DNA from: Mytilus californianus
Taxonomy: Eukaryota; Mollusca; Bivalvia; Mytilida; Mytilidae
Assembly (NCBI RefSeq): GCF_021869535.1
Contig: NW_026262593.1
Location: 67,978,322-68,042,321 of the forward strand
Reading direction: 5' to 3'
Length of the DNA stretch: 64,000 nucleotides
The position numbers and the translations under genes were made by a program. This document shows, piece after piece, positions 43,401-53,203 of this stretch (within the stretch, counting starts at the first letter, position 1; every line of letters begins with the position of its first letter). The notes beneath the pieces are model-generated. The model searched no databases, was not told the DNA's origin, and saw only the letters and a list, made by a program, of their open reading frames with translations.

Positions 43401-44468
43401 CAACAAAAGTTAAGTATTGAATAGAGTGCAAAGATCCGGGTTAAGGATTACTGAGCGCCAACATACCGAAAAAGACCGAACTTACTAAAGAACAAAAATA
43501 CATGACAAAGCACGATTCGATCGAGTTTTGAACCCTTGAATCCCCTAATAACAGGTATATCACATATATCCTAAGAACGCAACTGGACTATGCAACAAAA
43601 GTTAAGTACTGAATAAAGTGCATTGATCCGCGTGAAAGATTATTGATTGACAACATACCGAAAACGGCCGAACCTAACCTAAGAAAAGATACATGACCAA
43701 GCACGATTTGATCGAGTTTTGGCCCTTGAATCCCCTTATAACAGGTATATCCTATATATGATAAGAGATCAAATGGGCTGAGCAACAAAAGTTAGGTATT
43801 GAATATAGTGCACTGATCCGGGTTAAGGATTACTGAGCGCCAACATACCGAAAACGGCCGAACCAAAGCTAAGAAAAAAATACATGACCAAGCAGGATTT
43901 GATCGAGTTTTGAACTCTAAAATCCTCTAAACATTTAAGAGTGCACTGATCCGGGTTAAGGATAACTGAGCGCTAACATTCCGAAAACGGCCGAATTTAC
44001 CAAAGAAAAAGTACATGACAAAGCACGATTTGATCGAGTTTTGAACCCTTAAATTTCTTATAACAGGTATATCCTATATATTATAAGAAATCTAATGGAC
44101 TGGGCAACACAAGTTTAGTACTGAATAAAGTGCAATGATCCGGGTTAAGGATTATTGATTGCCAACATACCAAAAACGGCCGAACCTAAGCTAAGGAAAA
44201 AATACATGACCAGGCACGATTTGATCGAGTTTTGAACCCTTTAATTCTCTTATAACAGGTATACCCTATATTTCCCAAGAAAGCTAATAGACCGGGCAAC
44301 AAAAGTTAAGTTATTGAATAGAGTGCACTGATCCGGTTTAAGGATTTCTGAGCGCCAACATACCGACAACGGCCGAACTTACCGAATAAAAAATACATGA
44401 CCAAACACGATTTGATCGAGTTTTGAACCCTTGAATCCCTTAATAACAGATATATCCTATAAATCATA

Positions 44469-44620
44469 TGTGTTCTTAGGTTAGGTTAGGTCGTTTTCGA
44501 TATGTTGGTTATCAATAATCCTTAACCCGGATCTGTGCACTACATTCAGTACTTAACTCTTGTTGCTTAGTCCATTTGCTTTCTTACGATATATAGGATA
44601 TACCTGTTGTTAGGGGATAC
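44469..44620 (+). repeat. Short plus-oriented satellite piece beside U'
   Basis: About 150 bp of satellite, the mirror image of 18,091-18,240. CATATGTGTTCTTAGGTTAG at about 44,467 is the reverse complement of the flip point near 18,236. It runs without a gap into the inverted copy of block U. Confidence 0.87.
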
Positions 44621-45057
44621 TTATATGTTCTGCTTTTGTTAATTTACGGTCAGATTTGATCAGACATACTATTGAAAGTGATGAGTGAAATTTGTTATAT
44701 TTTTTTCTTTCTTGTTTAAACAGGTATATGTATATGTACATGTTAGTCGTTGAAGATCACCCATTACATAATGTAATTGCCATATACTCTAACTGATTTA
44801 GAGTTTGACGTTCATTGTGTTATAATTTTATTATTTTATAGATTCATTGATTGTTGGTTGTTTAGCGTCCAATGGCAAATAGTTCATGAATATTCAGGAT
44901 GACATATATACATGTATTAGATAGACACCTATCTATTGTTTAAGGCTGTGTGTTTCCCTCTAGACGTCTTTTGGTTATTTTATGGATACCACCGTTTTGA
45001 ATTTGCTTTGGTGTTTGTTTTTTGTTTTTGTTTTTTTTATTTTTTTTTTGGTAAAAC
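44621..45057 (+). repeat. Non-satellite block U', right inverted copy
   Basis: Reverse-complement copy of 17,653-18,090, nearly collinear over its full ~438 bp (e.g. GTTTAGCGTCCAATGGCAAA, GGTTATTTTATGGATACCAC), ending in a T-rich run. It forms the outer right end of the giant inverted repeat and the border between the satellite field and non-repetitive DNA. Like its partner it resembles a common Mytilus dispersed repeat (from memory). Confidence 0.87.
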
Positions 45058-48000
45058 TTTGTAATTTTCTTCTCTTATGTTAAACTTTCAGTGCAATACA
45101 CCAATCACAGAGTAAAAAAAAAACAGCTGGAGGTATTTACAAGAAAACATTTAACTTTGACAGAATCATTTATCAATAAGTGGTTTCTGATAAACATTTT
45201 AAGATCTTTTACTCTTTAACTGATGTAATGGGATTCAATTGTTACAACTGACAATCCACACATTGGCAATAATACCACATTTCGCAAATCATATATATAT
45301 CTTGTGTATGTTTAGTTAAACCAATTCAACAAAAAAAATAAAGGGATTTGTTTTTAGTTTAAAACAAAAGAAATACAATAACAAAATAAGCACTTACATC
45401 GGTGTTCATTGATAAATTATTCCCTTCAAAATCTGACTGCTTAAATTTAGAAAATGTACATGTATCTAAATATATAATTAAATCTGCATAAACTTTAAAC
45501 AGTGCACAAATAAATAACTATTAGATAATACTACATAAGGAAAGTATCGATATTTTTTGGAAAAACATTCTTAAAACAAAAATAGTCGTCCAAAATATCG
45601 AGAGAAAAAACATATTCTATAAATTATAATGGAGGTATATGCCTGCGATTCTAGACTATTATCCTAAGGATTATTGGCTTGAAACAGATAGGTATAGAAT
45701 GAAATGAAGTATGTTGTTGATTTTGCCAGTGACTTTTGAATCGCACAGAAGAAATGGTCTCCTGGTTTCAGATCGATTTAAATAATTTATTCCATATTTG
45801 TATACGGGTTACATTTAATTTGGTATAAAAACTTTGTCACAATTTTTATTTATAAACATTTCTGTAAAGTTCATTTAATCGTCAGTCGAATCAACAGACG
45901 TCATGGACTTAAGTACTTAATATTACAGAAATAAAATTCTCCTTTATTGTGAAGATAAAATTTAAAACGTGTCAAATTTAAGTAATAAACAAACAATGTA
46001 TAACTCTAATGTTTTGACATTCTTATCACAAGCAAACACATTTAGATTAATAACAAATGTTTCAGGTGTTCTCCGTATCTTTTTGAATGACCATTCCTTG
46101 TACAAGTATCAACATTGAACTTTTGAATTCATGGTCCAGATTTTCGTATTTATAAATAAAAATCAAGGTATTTTTTTTAAACCAGGCCTAGAGCAAGTTG
46201 AATGGTCTACTAACATTTTAAATATGAATACATTGACGTTGAGTTATGTTATGTCAACTGTTATTATAGTGTGTTTCGGAATTCCAGTCTTAAATACTGA
46301 TAAAGGTAAACTCATTATTCTCTTGAACCTTTTAAATAACATTATTATTACACATTGATGTACATAACATGTTCCTTTTTGAAAAGAATGTACTTAGTTA
46401 CTGGTCAAAGTAGTATAAAAAGGAATCAAATACAAAGCTATAGAGGCTTTATTTGAAAAGTAGGATTTCAAATCCGGATTACAAATGGAAAAAAGACTTT
46501 ATCAGAAAGGAAAGGACCGTTCCGTAGTTAAGCGAAAGCGAAGAAATGAGCTAAATGCTTATCATTTAATGAATATAGAATAATCTTGTTCATGACTATG
46601 GACGTGAAATTCCGGTTGAATATTTTAGTGTCTGCTTTTGTTTACTTTCGGTTTGGTATTTAACTCGATTATTTTTGGTTAATGTGTTAACGAATCATGC
46701 ATTTTTATTCCAAAATCGAGACAACTTATTCTAAAATCGTAAAAAAAAATTGTAAAAATCTTTTAATGGATAACGTACTTTGCAAAAAATAATTACCTTT
46801 AATTTCTCAACGTGGAATGACAAGACTTTCTAATCCATAAGATCGTACTTCTATATCGAAAGTTTAAGTGACAATTAAGGGAAAACCGGCATTCGAAAAC
46901 TAAGACGTTGAAAATATAATATTTAGGGGATTGTAACATTTTTAGATTTCAGTTTTGCATGCTTCAAATATTATTATCTCGATGAATCATAATGAAAATA
47001 AATCATTATGTATGCGCATGTATATTTCTATTAACACAGTTCAACAAATATTTTCTTTGAAATGTACGATTGTTGTTTAGCATTGGCAAACATTAAACGG
47101 AGACAAGAAACTTTTTTTTTAATTTTAGGCCTCTATGAAGAAATTAAATGCAATTTGACAATTTAAAGTATTTCTGCAATTACAGTTATAATTTAAATCG
47201 GCCCAAAATACATTCTTTGATTTTTAAGGATTCGATTTTGTTCGATTCAAGATACAGATACTTTCTAAAATTCGCATGGGGGTAACTCGCAGTATTTGTT
47301 TTTTATAAAGGAAATTGGATAGTTTAAAAGTTTTGTTGTGATCAAGAAATATTGCAGTTTTATTTGTATATGTATTAAACACAAGAAAGTCTACTGCAAG
47401 CAATAATAAGATAATTAATCAGTAAATTGAACAAATATGTAAGCAAGTTTATTTTATAATATGTGCGCCATAAATCAAACATTAACAACAATGCAAATGA
47501 TAATGTTTACTAGAATTGTAATCATTCAATCCTTTCTATCCGAGTTCGCATCATCGAAAAAAATATATCACATGACTGACAATCCTCATCTTGCAACACC
47601 TCTCCGTTGACAATAGGAAGTTTACCAGATTCGGGAATTGTAAACTGTGACATCATATGGTTGCAATGATAAAATTAATGGTAAGGGTATTCTATCTAGT
47701 TCTTCGTGAAGGTCGGTGAATGGGAAGAATATTTGAAACACTTCTCGTAATTTTACATCACCAACTCTCCATGATGTCATTTATACAAAGCCGTTGTGTA
47801 TTCATCAAAGTCGGAATTTAAAGTAATTGGAAACTACCTACTTTAGGGATGGCGTTAATCAGATCTGGATAATTATAAATTCAAACATCTGTTATAGTAT
47901 TTACACAAATATTCCTCATTCCAAACTAAAAGACAAATTGAAAGAATTGGTTTTACTTCGTTTTATAAAACAACAAATAAAATAGATACAAAAACATTGT

Positions 48001-48351
48001 CTTATGGAGGAATAAATCGTATCTTGTAATAAATCACTCTGATTCAAACAAAAAATTCTCTGAAACTAACATTATCAAGATGCTTGATTTTTTTTATTGA
48101 CAACATATTTGTTTGGTTTGGAGAACTTTTTTTTTTCAACAAACATAACAATGGAAATCAACTGTGCTTCTCTAATTGCCCACTTATTCCTTTATTCATA
48201 TGAGGCTGACTTCTGAGGAAGAATGAAACGAAACTAGTATCATCCTTTAACTTCACACTCCGCTATAAAGATGATATCCTCTCACAAAATAATTCAAAGT
48301 TAAGTGACTAAGTTTAAAGCATCTTTCCAATCGAACTTGAAATAAAGGATA
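45058..48351. other. AT-rich intergenic stretch, no convincing gene
   Basis: Non-repetitive AT-rich sequence with homopolymer runs. The longest open frame (46,131-46,358 plus, 75 codons) is hydrophobic, has no recognisable domain, and lies in AT-rich context, so I do not call it. Two short frames are a little less random. The plus-strand frame 46,485-46,583 has 32 residues and is very basic, with KRKRR. The minus-strand frame 47,522-47,656 has 44 residues, with acidic DEDCQSCD then basic RTRIER. Either could be an exon or transposon remnant, but nothing in the sequence proves it. Confidence 0.5.
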
Positions 48352-48431
48352 TCAACATACCCCAAGTGAAGGTAATGAAATGCACTCAACAATCCTGATC
48401 AAGTATTGGGATGAAATAAGCATAAATGGAT
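48352..48431 (-). repeat. Split direct repeat B2 (3' end of the element)
   Basis: 80-bp direct repeat of B1 with three substitutions. It is separated from the A2 similarity by ~105 bp. Its outer edge (48,352) is the inferred 3' end of the element; the flank beyond is unrelated AT-rich DNA. Confidence 0.86.
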
Positions 48432-48535
48432 TGTAAAGAGCATTCCATTACTCTAAAAGAGAACTTCGGGTGGGTGGGGCGGGAAAAATGTCTTAGATAT
48501 AACGGTACTAGGCTACACTAATATCCAAATTACTT

Positions 48536-48621
48536 CCTTGGATAAGGTCCAGTGGTCTATATCCTGTAGCAAAATTGAAAGTGAGGCTTGTAATCGTGCA
48601 CAGTTACACTTCACTGAGGAT
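48536..48621 (-). repeat. Split direct repeat A2
   Basis: Direct repeat of A1, sandwiched between the two B copies. The 60-bp core 48,562-48,621 is strongly matched. The remaining ~25 bp to CCTTGG at 48,536 is weakly matched. Unlike A1, the minus strand reads CCAAGGAAGT here, so the GTAAAT donor-like word present at A1 is absent. Confidence 0.85.
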
Positions 48622-48622
48622 G

Positions 48623-48702
48623 TCAACATATCCCAAGTGAAGATAATGAAATGCACTCAACAATCCTGATCAAGTATTGGGGTGAAATAAGCATAAATGG
48701 AT
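48623..48702 (-). repeat. Split direct repeat B1
   Basis: 80 bp, identical to 48,352-48,431 except for three substitutions (shared words ATGCACTCAACAATCCTGAT and ATAAGCATAAATGGAT). It abuts A2 within a base or two (A2 ends at 48,621), giving the expected B1-A2 junction downstream of the recombinase frame. Confidence 0.88.
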
Positions 48703-48912
48703 AACAAGTGCTATTCAATAAAACAATTAAAGGTACTTAAATGAACATTAGTGGCCTTATACTGAATAACGTATTCCCAAAACTTACTAGCTAAAAAAAT
48801 AAGAATAAAATTAGTACGGTACAACGTGTGTTACGTCAAAGAGTTATCCATTATCCATAATTATAGAGATAAAACATATCACTAGAAAATGATACATCTT
48901 TATTACAAAATT

Positions 48913-49567
48913 CTATATCTGTGAAGTAAATGAAACTAAAATCATACACATGTAAACTATAAAAATATATGTATATTTGCCGACGGATTCGAAAATGTCA
49001 GTAAGATATGAAATTAGGTTCTCAACCGTTCCTGAAGCCAATCGAATAGGACAAAGACATCTTGTAACACCCTTTTTACCCAAATTGATGCACGATTTAA
49101 CGTGAATTTTTGTTTTACCATTACTATCTTTCCAAACTAGAAACCTCTTAACATCGTGAAGAGAAATTGTATCAAGACATGGCTTATGAGTTAATATATC
49201 TAAAAAATCTAAAAAAACTTTCTTGAAGAGATTCTTTCTTCTACCATGGGATGAATTTATTGACTGGTTATGGAGATGCATAATTCTGTCATCAATTCTT
49301 TTCAGATCAACAACCACAACCTGAAATATTTCATTATGAAAAACTGTAACCTATACGCAACTAAAGTCCACATCAAACCTCTATTATCTAAGATGTAACC
49401 TTTTTTGGAGGGCACTTCAATGATTCCCTTCTGACCTTTAAATCCGAGAACAAAAGAAGATATTTACATGGTGTTTTATAATAGGTAACCATATCGGTGC
49501 TTGATCCCACAAATGTGCGATAAAAGTGCACTGTCTTACATACTGTTCTTTCAAAAAATGCTAAAAC
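48913..49567 (-). pseudogene. Tyrosine recombinase, N-terminal part only
   Basis: Two exon-like segments. The first starts after TATTTTCCAG (49,567) and carries the RNase H-recombinase connector in shifting frames (LKEQYVRQCTFIAHLWDQAP, then GFKGQKGIIEVPSKKGYILD). The second starts after ATATTTCAG (49,320) and is open to 48,913. It has VVVDLKRIDDRIMHL, GRRKNLFKKVFLDFLDIL, TISLHDVKRFLVWKDSNGK, CPIRLASGTVENLI and IFESVGK, which resembles the SAM-like DNA-binding N-terminus of YR-retrotransposon recombinases. The catalytic part (R...HxxR...Y) is absent: the frame ends 210 bp before B1. In an intact element this enzyme would integrate the circular DNA copy. Confidence 0.75.
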
Positions 49568-49597
49568 CTGGAAAATAATGTTTATAGGCGGGTAAAC

Positions 49598-50205
49598 TTA
49601 AGGATTCGTTTCTAATGAAACATCTTGTGCAAATAAATTTACACCTGCTGACAACGGAGAAGGTGCTAGAGTAAAATGTTTGAGTTTTTCACTTGACATC
49701 GTCGTCATAGCATTTGAATCAAGTGACATTAGATCAACAGTATGTGGTCCGTAATTACTTTCTAGTATGGACCAGCTTTCTAAGCTAAGTTTCGAATCAA
49801 CTAAAAAGACTGATCGAGAGGGGGCATCCGCCTCATTGAGAAAAGATGGAATGAACTGTAAACGAAGATCGATATTATTTTCGCACACCAGCATAAATAA
49901 TTCCTTCATGATGTCATTAAATAATTTGTCTCTACCTCCCTGATTTTCCCATACGGCAATAACTGATTCTGATTTATTATCCGTTAAGATATCTAAACGA
50001 TGACTGCACACGATGGAACCTAAAGATTTAATTGCTTTGATAATGGCACCTGCCTCTTTCAGGTGAATAGGACGCTCGTCATCATTTTCCCAAAAGTCCC
50101 CAAACTGCAAACCCTGTTTTTCCCCTTAATAACTGAAACCCCATATTTGTATAATGAAGCATCTGTTGCAATAGTCAGCTGCTTGTGTTATTCGAGTCTT
50201 CAAGG
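49598..50205 (-). pseudogene. RNase H domain of the YR retrotransposon, frameshifted
   Basis: Directly downstream of the RT. The first RNase H Asp is in TIATDASLYKYGV near 50,160, in a different frame from the rest. The main frame (50,110-49,598) carries the Glu region HLKEAGAIIKAI, the second Asp in DILTDNKSES, and the family signature FLNEADAPSR. It then has HTVDLMSLDSNAMT and the conserved LSAGVNLFAQ that links RNase H to the recombinase part. All four acidic positions can be recognised. The frame ends in NP followed by a stop, where family members continue, so an exon end or a break lies there. Confidence 0.85.
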
Positions 50206-51545
50206 CGTTACGCCATTCCAATTATCTAAAAAATTCCCGTGTTCGATCTCCCTTTTCAGGTCACCACTAATGTTTACATCACGTGAATTTTTAATGCCGC
50301 TTGAAATAGCTGCGTTGACCTCTCTGCAAAATAATTTTGCTGCCGGTATAGCTAAGTTCATTGACACACATTTACCTGCAAACCGTTGCAAAGTCTCCAC
50401 GTTGACCTTCTCAGATTTCAAGATAAGCTCTCTCAATGCAATAAACGATAGTTTCTTATCTGACGGCAAATGAAAACATTTTTGTTCTGAGTCAATAAAG
50501 AAACCTAAAAATTTTATAGTCTGGGAAGGGTTAAATCTACTTTTTTTAATGGATAATGTGTAACCTAGTCTAGTAAGTAATTCCACTAAAGCATAACTGA
50601 TTGTGTTTATATTTCCATGGGGAAGGTGAGGCTTATCCGATGCAATTAATAGCCGATCATCAATGTATTGTAAAGTCAAGATATCAAGCTTCCTGAGGAA
50701 TGACGTAACTTGCATACCAATTGATTGATAAATAAAAGCGGAAGCTTTCCAGCCGAAAGGGAGTACTGTATACGAAAAAACCCAGCCAACAAACTGAAAA
50801 CCGCAAAAAGTTTCGGATTCCCTAGTAATCTTTACATGATCGTAGCCTGATTTGTCATCCAACGCTATCATCTCGACTCTTTTCGAAACCATTCGTGGTA
50901 CATGTTTTAGATTTTCTAATTTAAACGGATTATCTTTGATCCATAGGTTAAGAAAGCGTTCATCGTGACAGAGTCGAAGTTTACTTGGCTCTATTGTCAA
51001 AGGCATGAGTATACGAGGCAACACACATTCTCCAAGCTTTCCCCAAAGTCGTATCGAACCTGATTTTAACCTTTCCGTAATCTCTTTCTCAATAAAAGGT
51101 ATAAATAATCGGCATGAAGAAGAGTTATGAAAATAAGCTTTTGGTGGTATCTTCCCTTCATAAGATTTTCCTTTAAAATTGCCTTTAAAAGGTTTAAAGA
51201 ATTCGTTTACGTCTACACCATTGGTTACCCAATTTTATTTGTATCGGAAGATCGTCGCCGAAATGTTTCAACCAATCATCGCTATTTTGATTAATTCCAC
51301 CTGATAAAAAACTGTCAGGATCTCGAATAGGATTTTTTTTTATATCGTGAACAATATATGAAAATTCAATTCAAAATATCAAACGTAATATGGTGAACTG
51401 CATTTGCGGGCTTGTCCCCATCCAACGTTACCCATGTTGGGTGCTTCCTTATATGTTGCAAGGCACTACGAGGATCAAACTGAACCTTTTTCTCCCATTC
51501 CGAAGTAGAAAGGTGCGGAAATCCAGAATTCTGTGTATTCACATC
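50200..51545 (-). pseudogene. DIRS-type reverse transcriptase, degenerate
   Basis: The region begins after an acceptor-like TTCCAG at 51,546 with DVNTQNSGF. It shifts frame after FDILN and again near 51,235 (two bases fewer than the duplicate copy), then runs open from about 51,177 to 50,200. The long frame holds RT motifs in order: LWGKLGECVLPRILMPLTIE (fingers), ALDDKSGYDHV (motif A Asp), LPFGWKASAFIYQSIG (motif B), LQYIDDRLL (motif C with the catalytic DD), then KFLGFFID and FHLPSDKK. The last two features and the downstream LQRFAGKC region are typical of DIRS/Ngaro RTs, not Gypsy or LINE RTs. All three catalytic Asp positions are present. The usual ATG is lacking because this is an internal pol segment. 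Confidence 0.88.
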
Positions 51546-52526
51546 CTGGAATACAGAATAAATTTCTATACCAAAATGCAAGTTATACAAATATAATGGA
51601 AGCAACCAGCTTATGTAAAAAGAAAAGGGACAAGCTTAGCACCTGCAGTCCACGTGGTCTAAAGATTACTAGGGAATCAGTGTCCCCGGACAGAGTTGCT
51701 GGCTTGAAAATAAAATTATAAAAATGCATCTATTAGGCAAAATTTATGCAAAAATATACTAATCTTAAAAAACTACAAATTATGATTTAAAGCACTAATT
51801 AATGAAAAACTAGATATGAAAAAATGTTACAAACTAGATACAAAACTCGATACAATTATTTTCCCTTAGCGTTTTTCATCTTCTCACAATCCTTCACAAC
51901 GTGATCATTCGAATTGAAGAAGAAACAATTTCCTCTTGGCCTCCACTGGCCATTTCTTGGGCTAAATCTTCTAGGGCCTTGATTATGGTACATACTAGTA
52001 CTAAAGGGAAACATTCCCTGCTGCCATCCAGTGGGCATATGAGGCATGAAATAGTTAGGCATACAGCTAGCAGGGGGGTAAGCATTAGCCAAGGGAGAAG
52101 TGGTTTCCATTTTTTCCATATGATTAGCTTTATTCCCTGTGATCTTTTGTTCCACTTCCTTCTCCTTGTGACATTTTGCCATTGCTTTTCCCACTAAATC
52201 AGAAGCTTTCCCCCCTAGAACATTCAACGTTAGAGTGGCAACATTTATCGACCCCTTATGTCTCTGCGCTTGTCGCGCTAATTCATCGAATGTTTCTGCA
52301 TGATCGTCGTTTTGCCTTCTGGCTTTTTTTGCCAACTCGTCAAGACTAAGGAGAATTAGAGGCTCGCTGGGTTTGCCTGTAAAGCTAAACTCCTCACCTT
52401 ATCTTTCAACTCTTTAACTTTATCTTCTTTTGACTTTTCTAGATCTGCTACTCTTTGCAGAAGATCATGATTCTTCTTTTTCTTCTTAGGAGGAGGGTCT
52501 TCATCTCCCGAATCCTACAATCAATT
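51181..52526 (-). repeat. Tandem duplication, copy 1 (1,346 bp)
   Basis: Directly repeated at 52,527-53,872 with a few substitutions and scattered 1-2-base indels. The breakpoints share AATT: 51,177-51,180 before copy 1, 52,523-52,526 at the junction, 53,869-53,872 at the end of copy 2. This is the footprint of unequal exchange or template slippage at 4-bp microhomology. The unit contains the gag exon, the spacer, and the start of the pol region. Confidence 0.95.
51856..52514 (-). pseudogene. Gag-like protein, 3' copy, one frameshift
   Basis: Duplicate of the gag at 53,204-53,860. The frame is open from about 52,335 to the stop at 51,856 (159 codons) and contains the middle segment, linker and zinc knuckle. 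In that frame the knuckle has C137, F140 where the family has Cys, H145 and C150. The coiled-coil N-terminus is out of frame because of a missing G near 52,372 (GCTGGGTTTGCC versus GCTGGGGTTTGCC in the other copy). The two copies therefore carry complementary breaks. The Phe substitution is in both copies, so it predates the duplication. Confidence 0.75.
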
Positions 52527-52891
52527 GCCTTTAAAAGGTTTAAAGAAATCGTTCACGTCTACACCATTGGTTACCCAACCTTTTATTAGTATCGGAAGAT
52601 CGTCGCCGAAATGTTTCAACCATTCATCGCTATTTTGATTAAATCCACCTGATACAAAACTGTCAGGATCTCGAATAGGATTTTTTTTTATATCGTGAAC
52701 AATATATGAAAATTCAATTCAAAATATCAAACGTAATATGGTGAACTGCATTTGCGGGCTTGTCCCCATCCAACGTTACCCATGTTGGGTGCTTCCTTAT
52801 ATGTTGCAAGGCACTACGAGGATCAAACTGAACCTTTTTCTCCCATTCCGGAGTAGAAAGGTGCGGAAATCCAGAATTCTGTGTATTCACA
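52527..52891 (-). pseudogene. Duplicated pol-start fragment
   Basis: Second copy of the exon-like segment that begins after CTGTATTCCAG with DVNTQNSGFPHLSTPEWEKK, followed by HPTWVTLDGD. A stop follows FDILN, after which the next frame continues with EFSYIVHDI. It then reads through NGVDVNDFFKPFKGN and stops being pol at the duplication junction, where it runs straight into the gag exon of copy 1. It has no reverse transcriptase motifs. It is a dead by-product of the tandem duplication. Confidence 0.65.
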
Positions 52892-53203
52892 TCCTGGAAT
52901 ACAGAATAAATTTCTACACCAAAATGCAAGGTATACAAATATAATGGAAGCAACCAACTTATGTAAAAAGAAAAGGGACAAGCTTAGCACCTGCAGTCCA
53001 CGTGGTCTAAAGATTACTAGGGAATCAGTGTCCCCGGACAGAGTTGCTGGCTTGAAAATAAAATTATAAAAATGCATCTATTAGGCAAAATTTATGCAAA
53101 AATATACTAATCTTTAAAAACTACAAATTATGATTTAAAGCACTAATTAATGAAAAACTAGATATAAAAAAATGTTGCAAACTAGATACAAAACTCGATA
53201 CAA

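Larger units (their letters stand above)
33705..44468 (-). repeat. Satellite array, block 3 (minus orientation)
   Basis: A/B satellite in the same orientation as block 1, interrupted only by a 208-bp MITE near 36.5 kb. Distal segments mirror block 2. The private peptide-coding words around 41,890-42,267 (minus) match 20,482-20,775 (plus), and those around 39,338-39,526 (minus) match 22,579-22,845 (plus). Paired coordinates sum to about 62,100-62,710, the value expected for an inverted repeat centred near 31.3 kb with later indels and internal duplications. Confidence 0.96.

Noticed and set aside
213-43788. Dozens of 60-130-codon open frames in the satellite field as protein genes or a gene family
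   Set aside because: They repeat with the 190-bp monomer, overlap each other in shifted frames, swap strand exactly where the satellite flips, and begin and end at arbitrary points of the unit.
1-44620. CRISPR-like or minisatellite gene array
   Set aside because: Units are contiguous ~190-bp monomers with no unique spacers between short repeats, and no associated genes. It is a plain tandem satellite.
1-44620. CENP-B box in the monomer (TTCGGCCGTTTTCGG region)
   Set aside because: The spacing is one base too long (TTCG-N8-CGG versus TTCG-N7-CGGG), the required internal A is missing, and most monomers have further changes. Centromere function cannot be argued from it.
1-44620. Telomeric repeat because of CTTAACCCGG words
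   Set aside because: TTAACCC occurs once per 190-bp monomer and never in short tandem runs, so it is not a telomere tract.
17653-45057. Inverted arms as a simple sequencing fold-back artefact
   Set aside because: A fold-back would give near-identical arms symmetric about one point. Here arms have diverged by substitutions, indels and separate block duplications, and the flip lies ~2.3 kb from the geometric centre. Not fully excluded without reads.
46131-46358. 75-codon plus-strand frame as a small membrane protein
   Set aside because: AT-rich, hydrophobic by composition, with no supporting signals or recognisable family.
50063-53069. Plus-strand open frames of 60-136 codons at 50,063, 51,390, 51,533, 51,901, 52,738 and 52,881
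   Set aside because: They are antisense to the RT, gag and pol-start segments and have no recognisable domain of their own.
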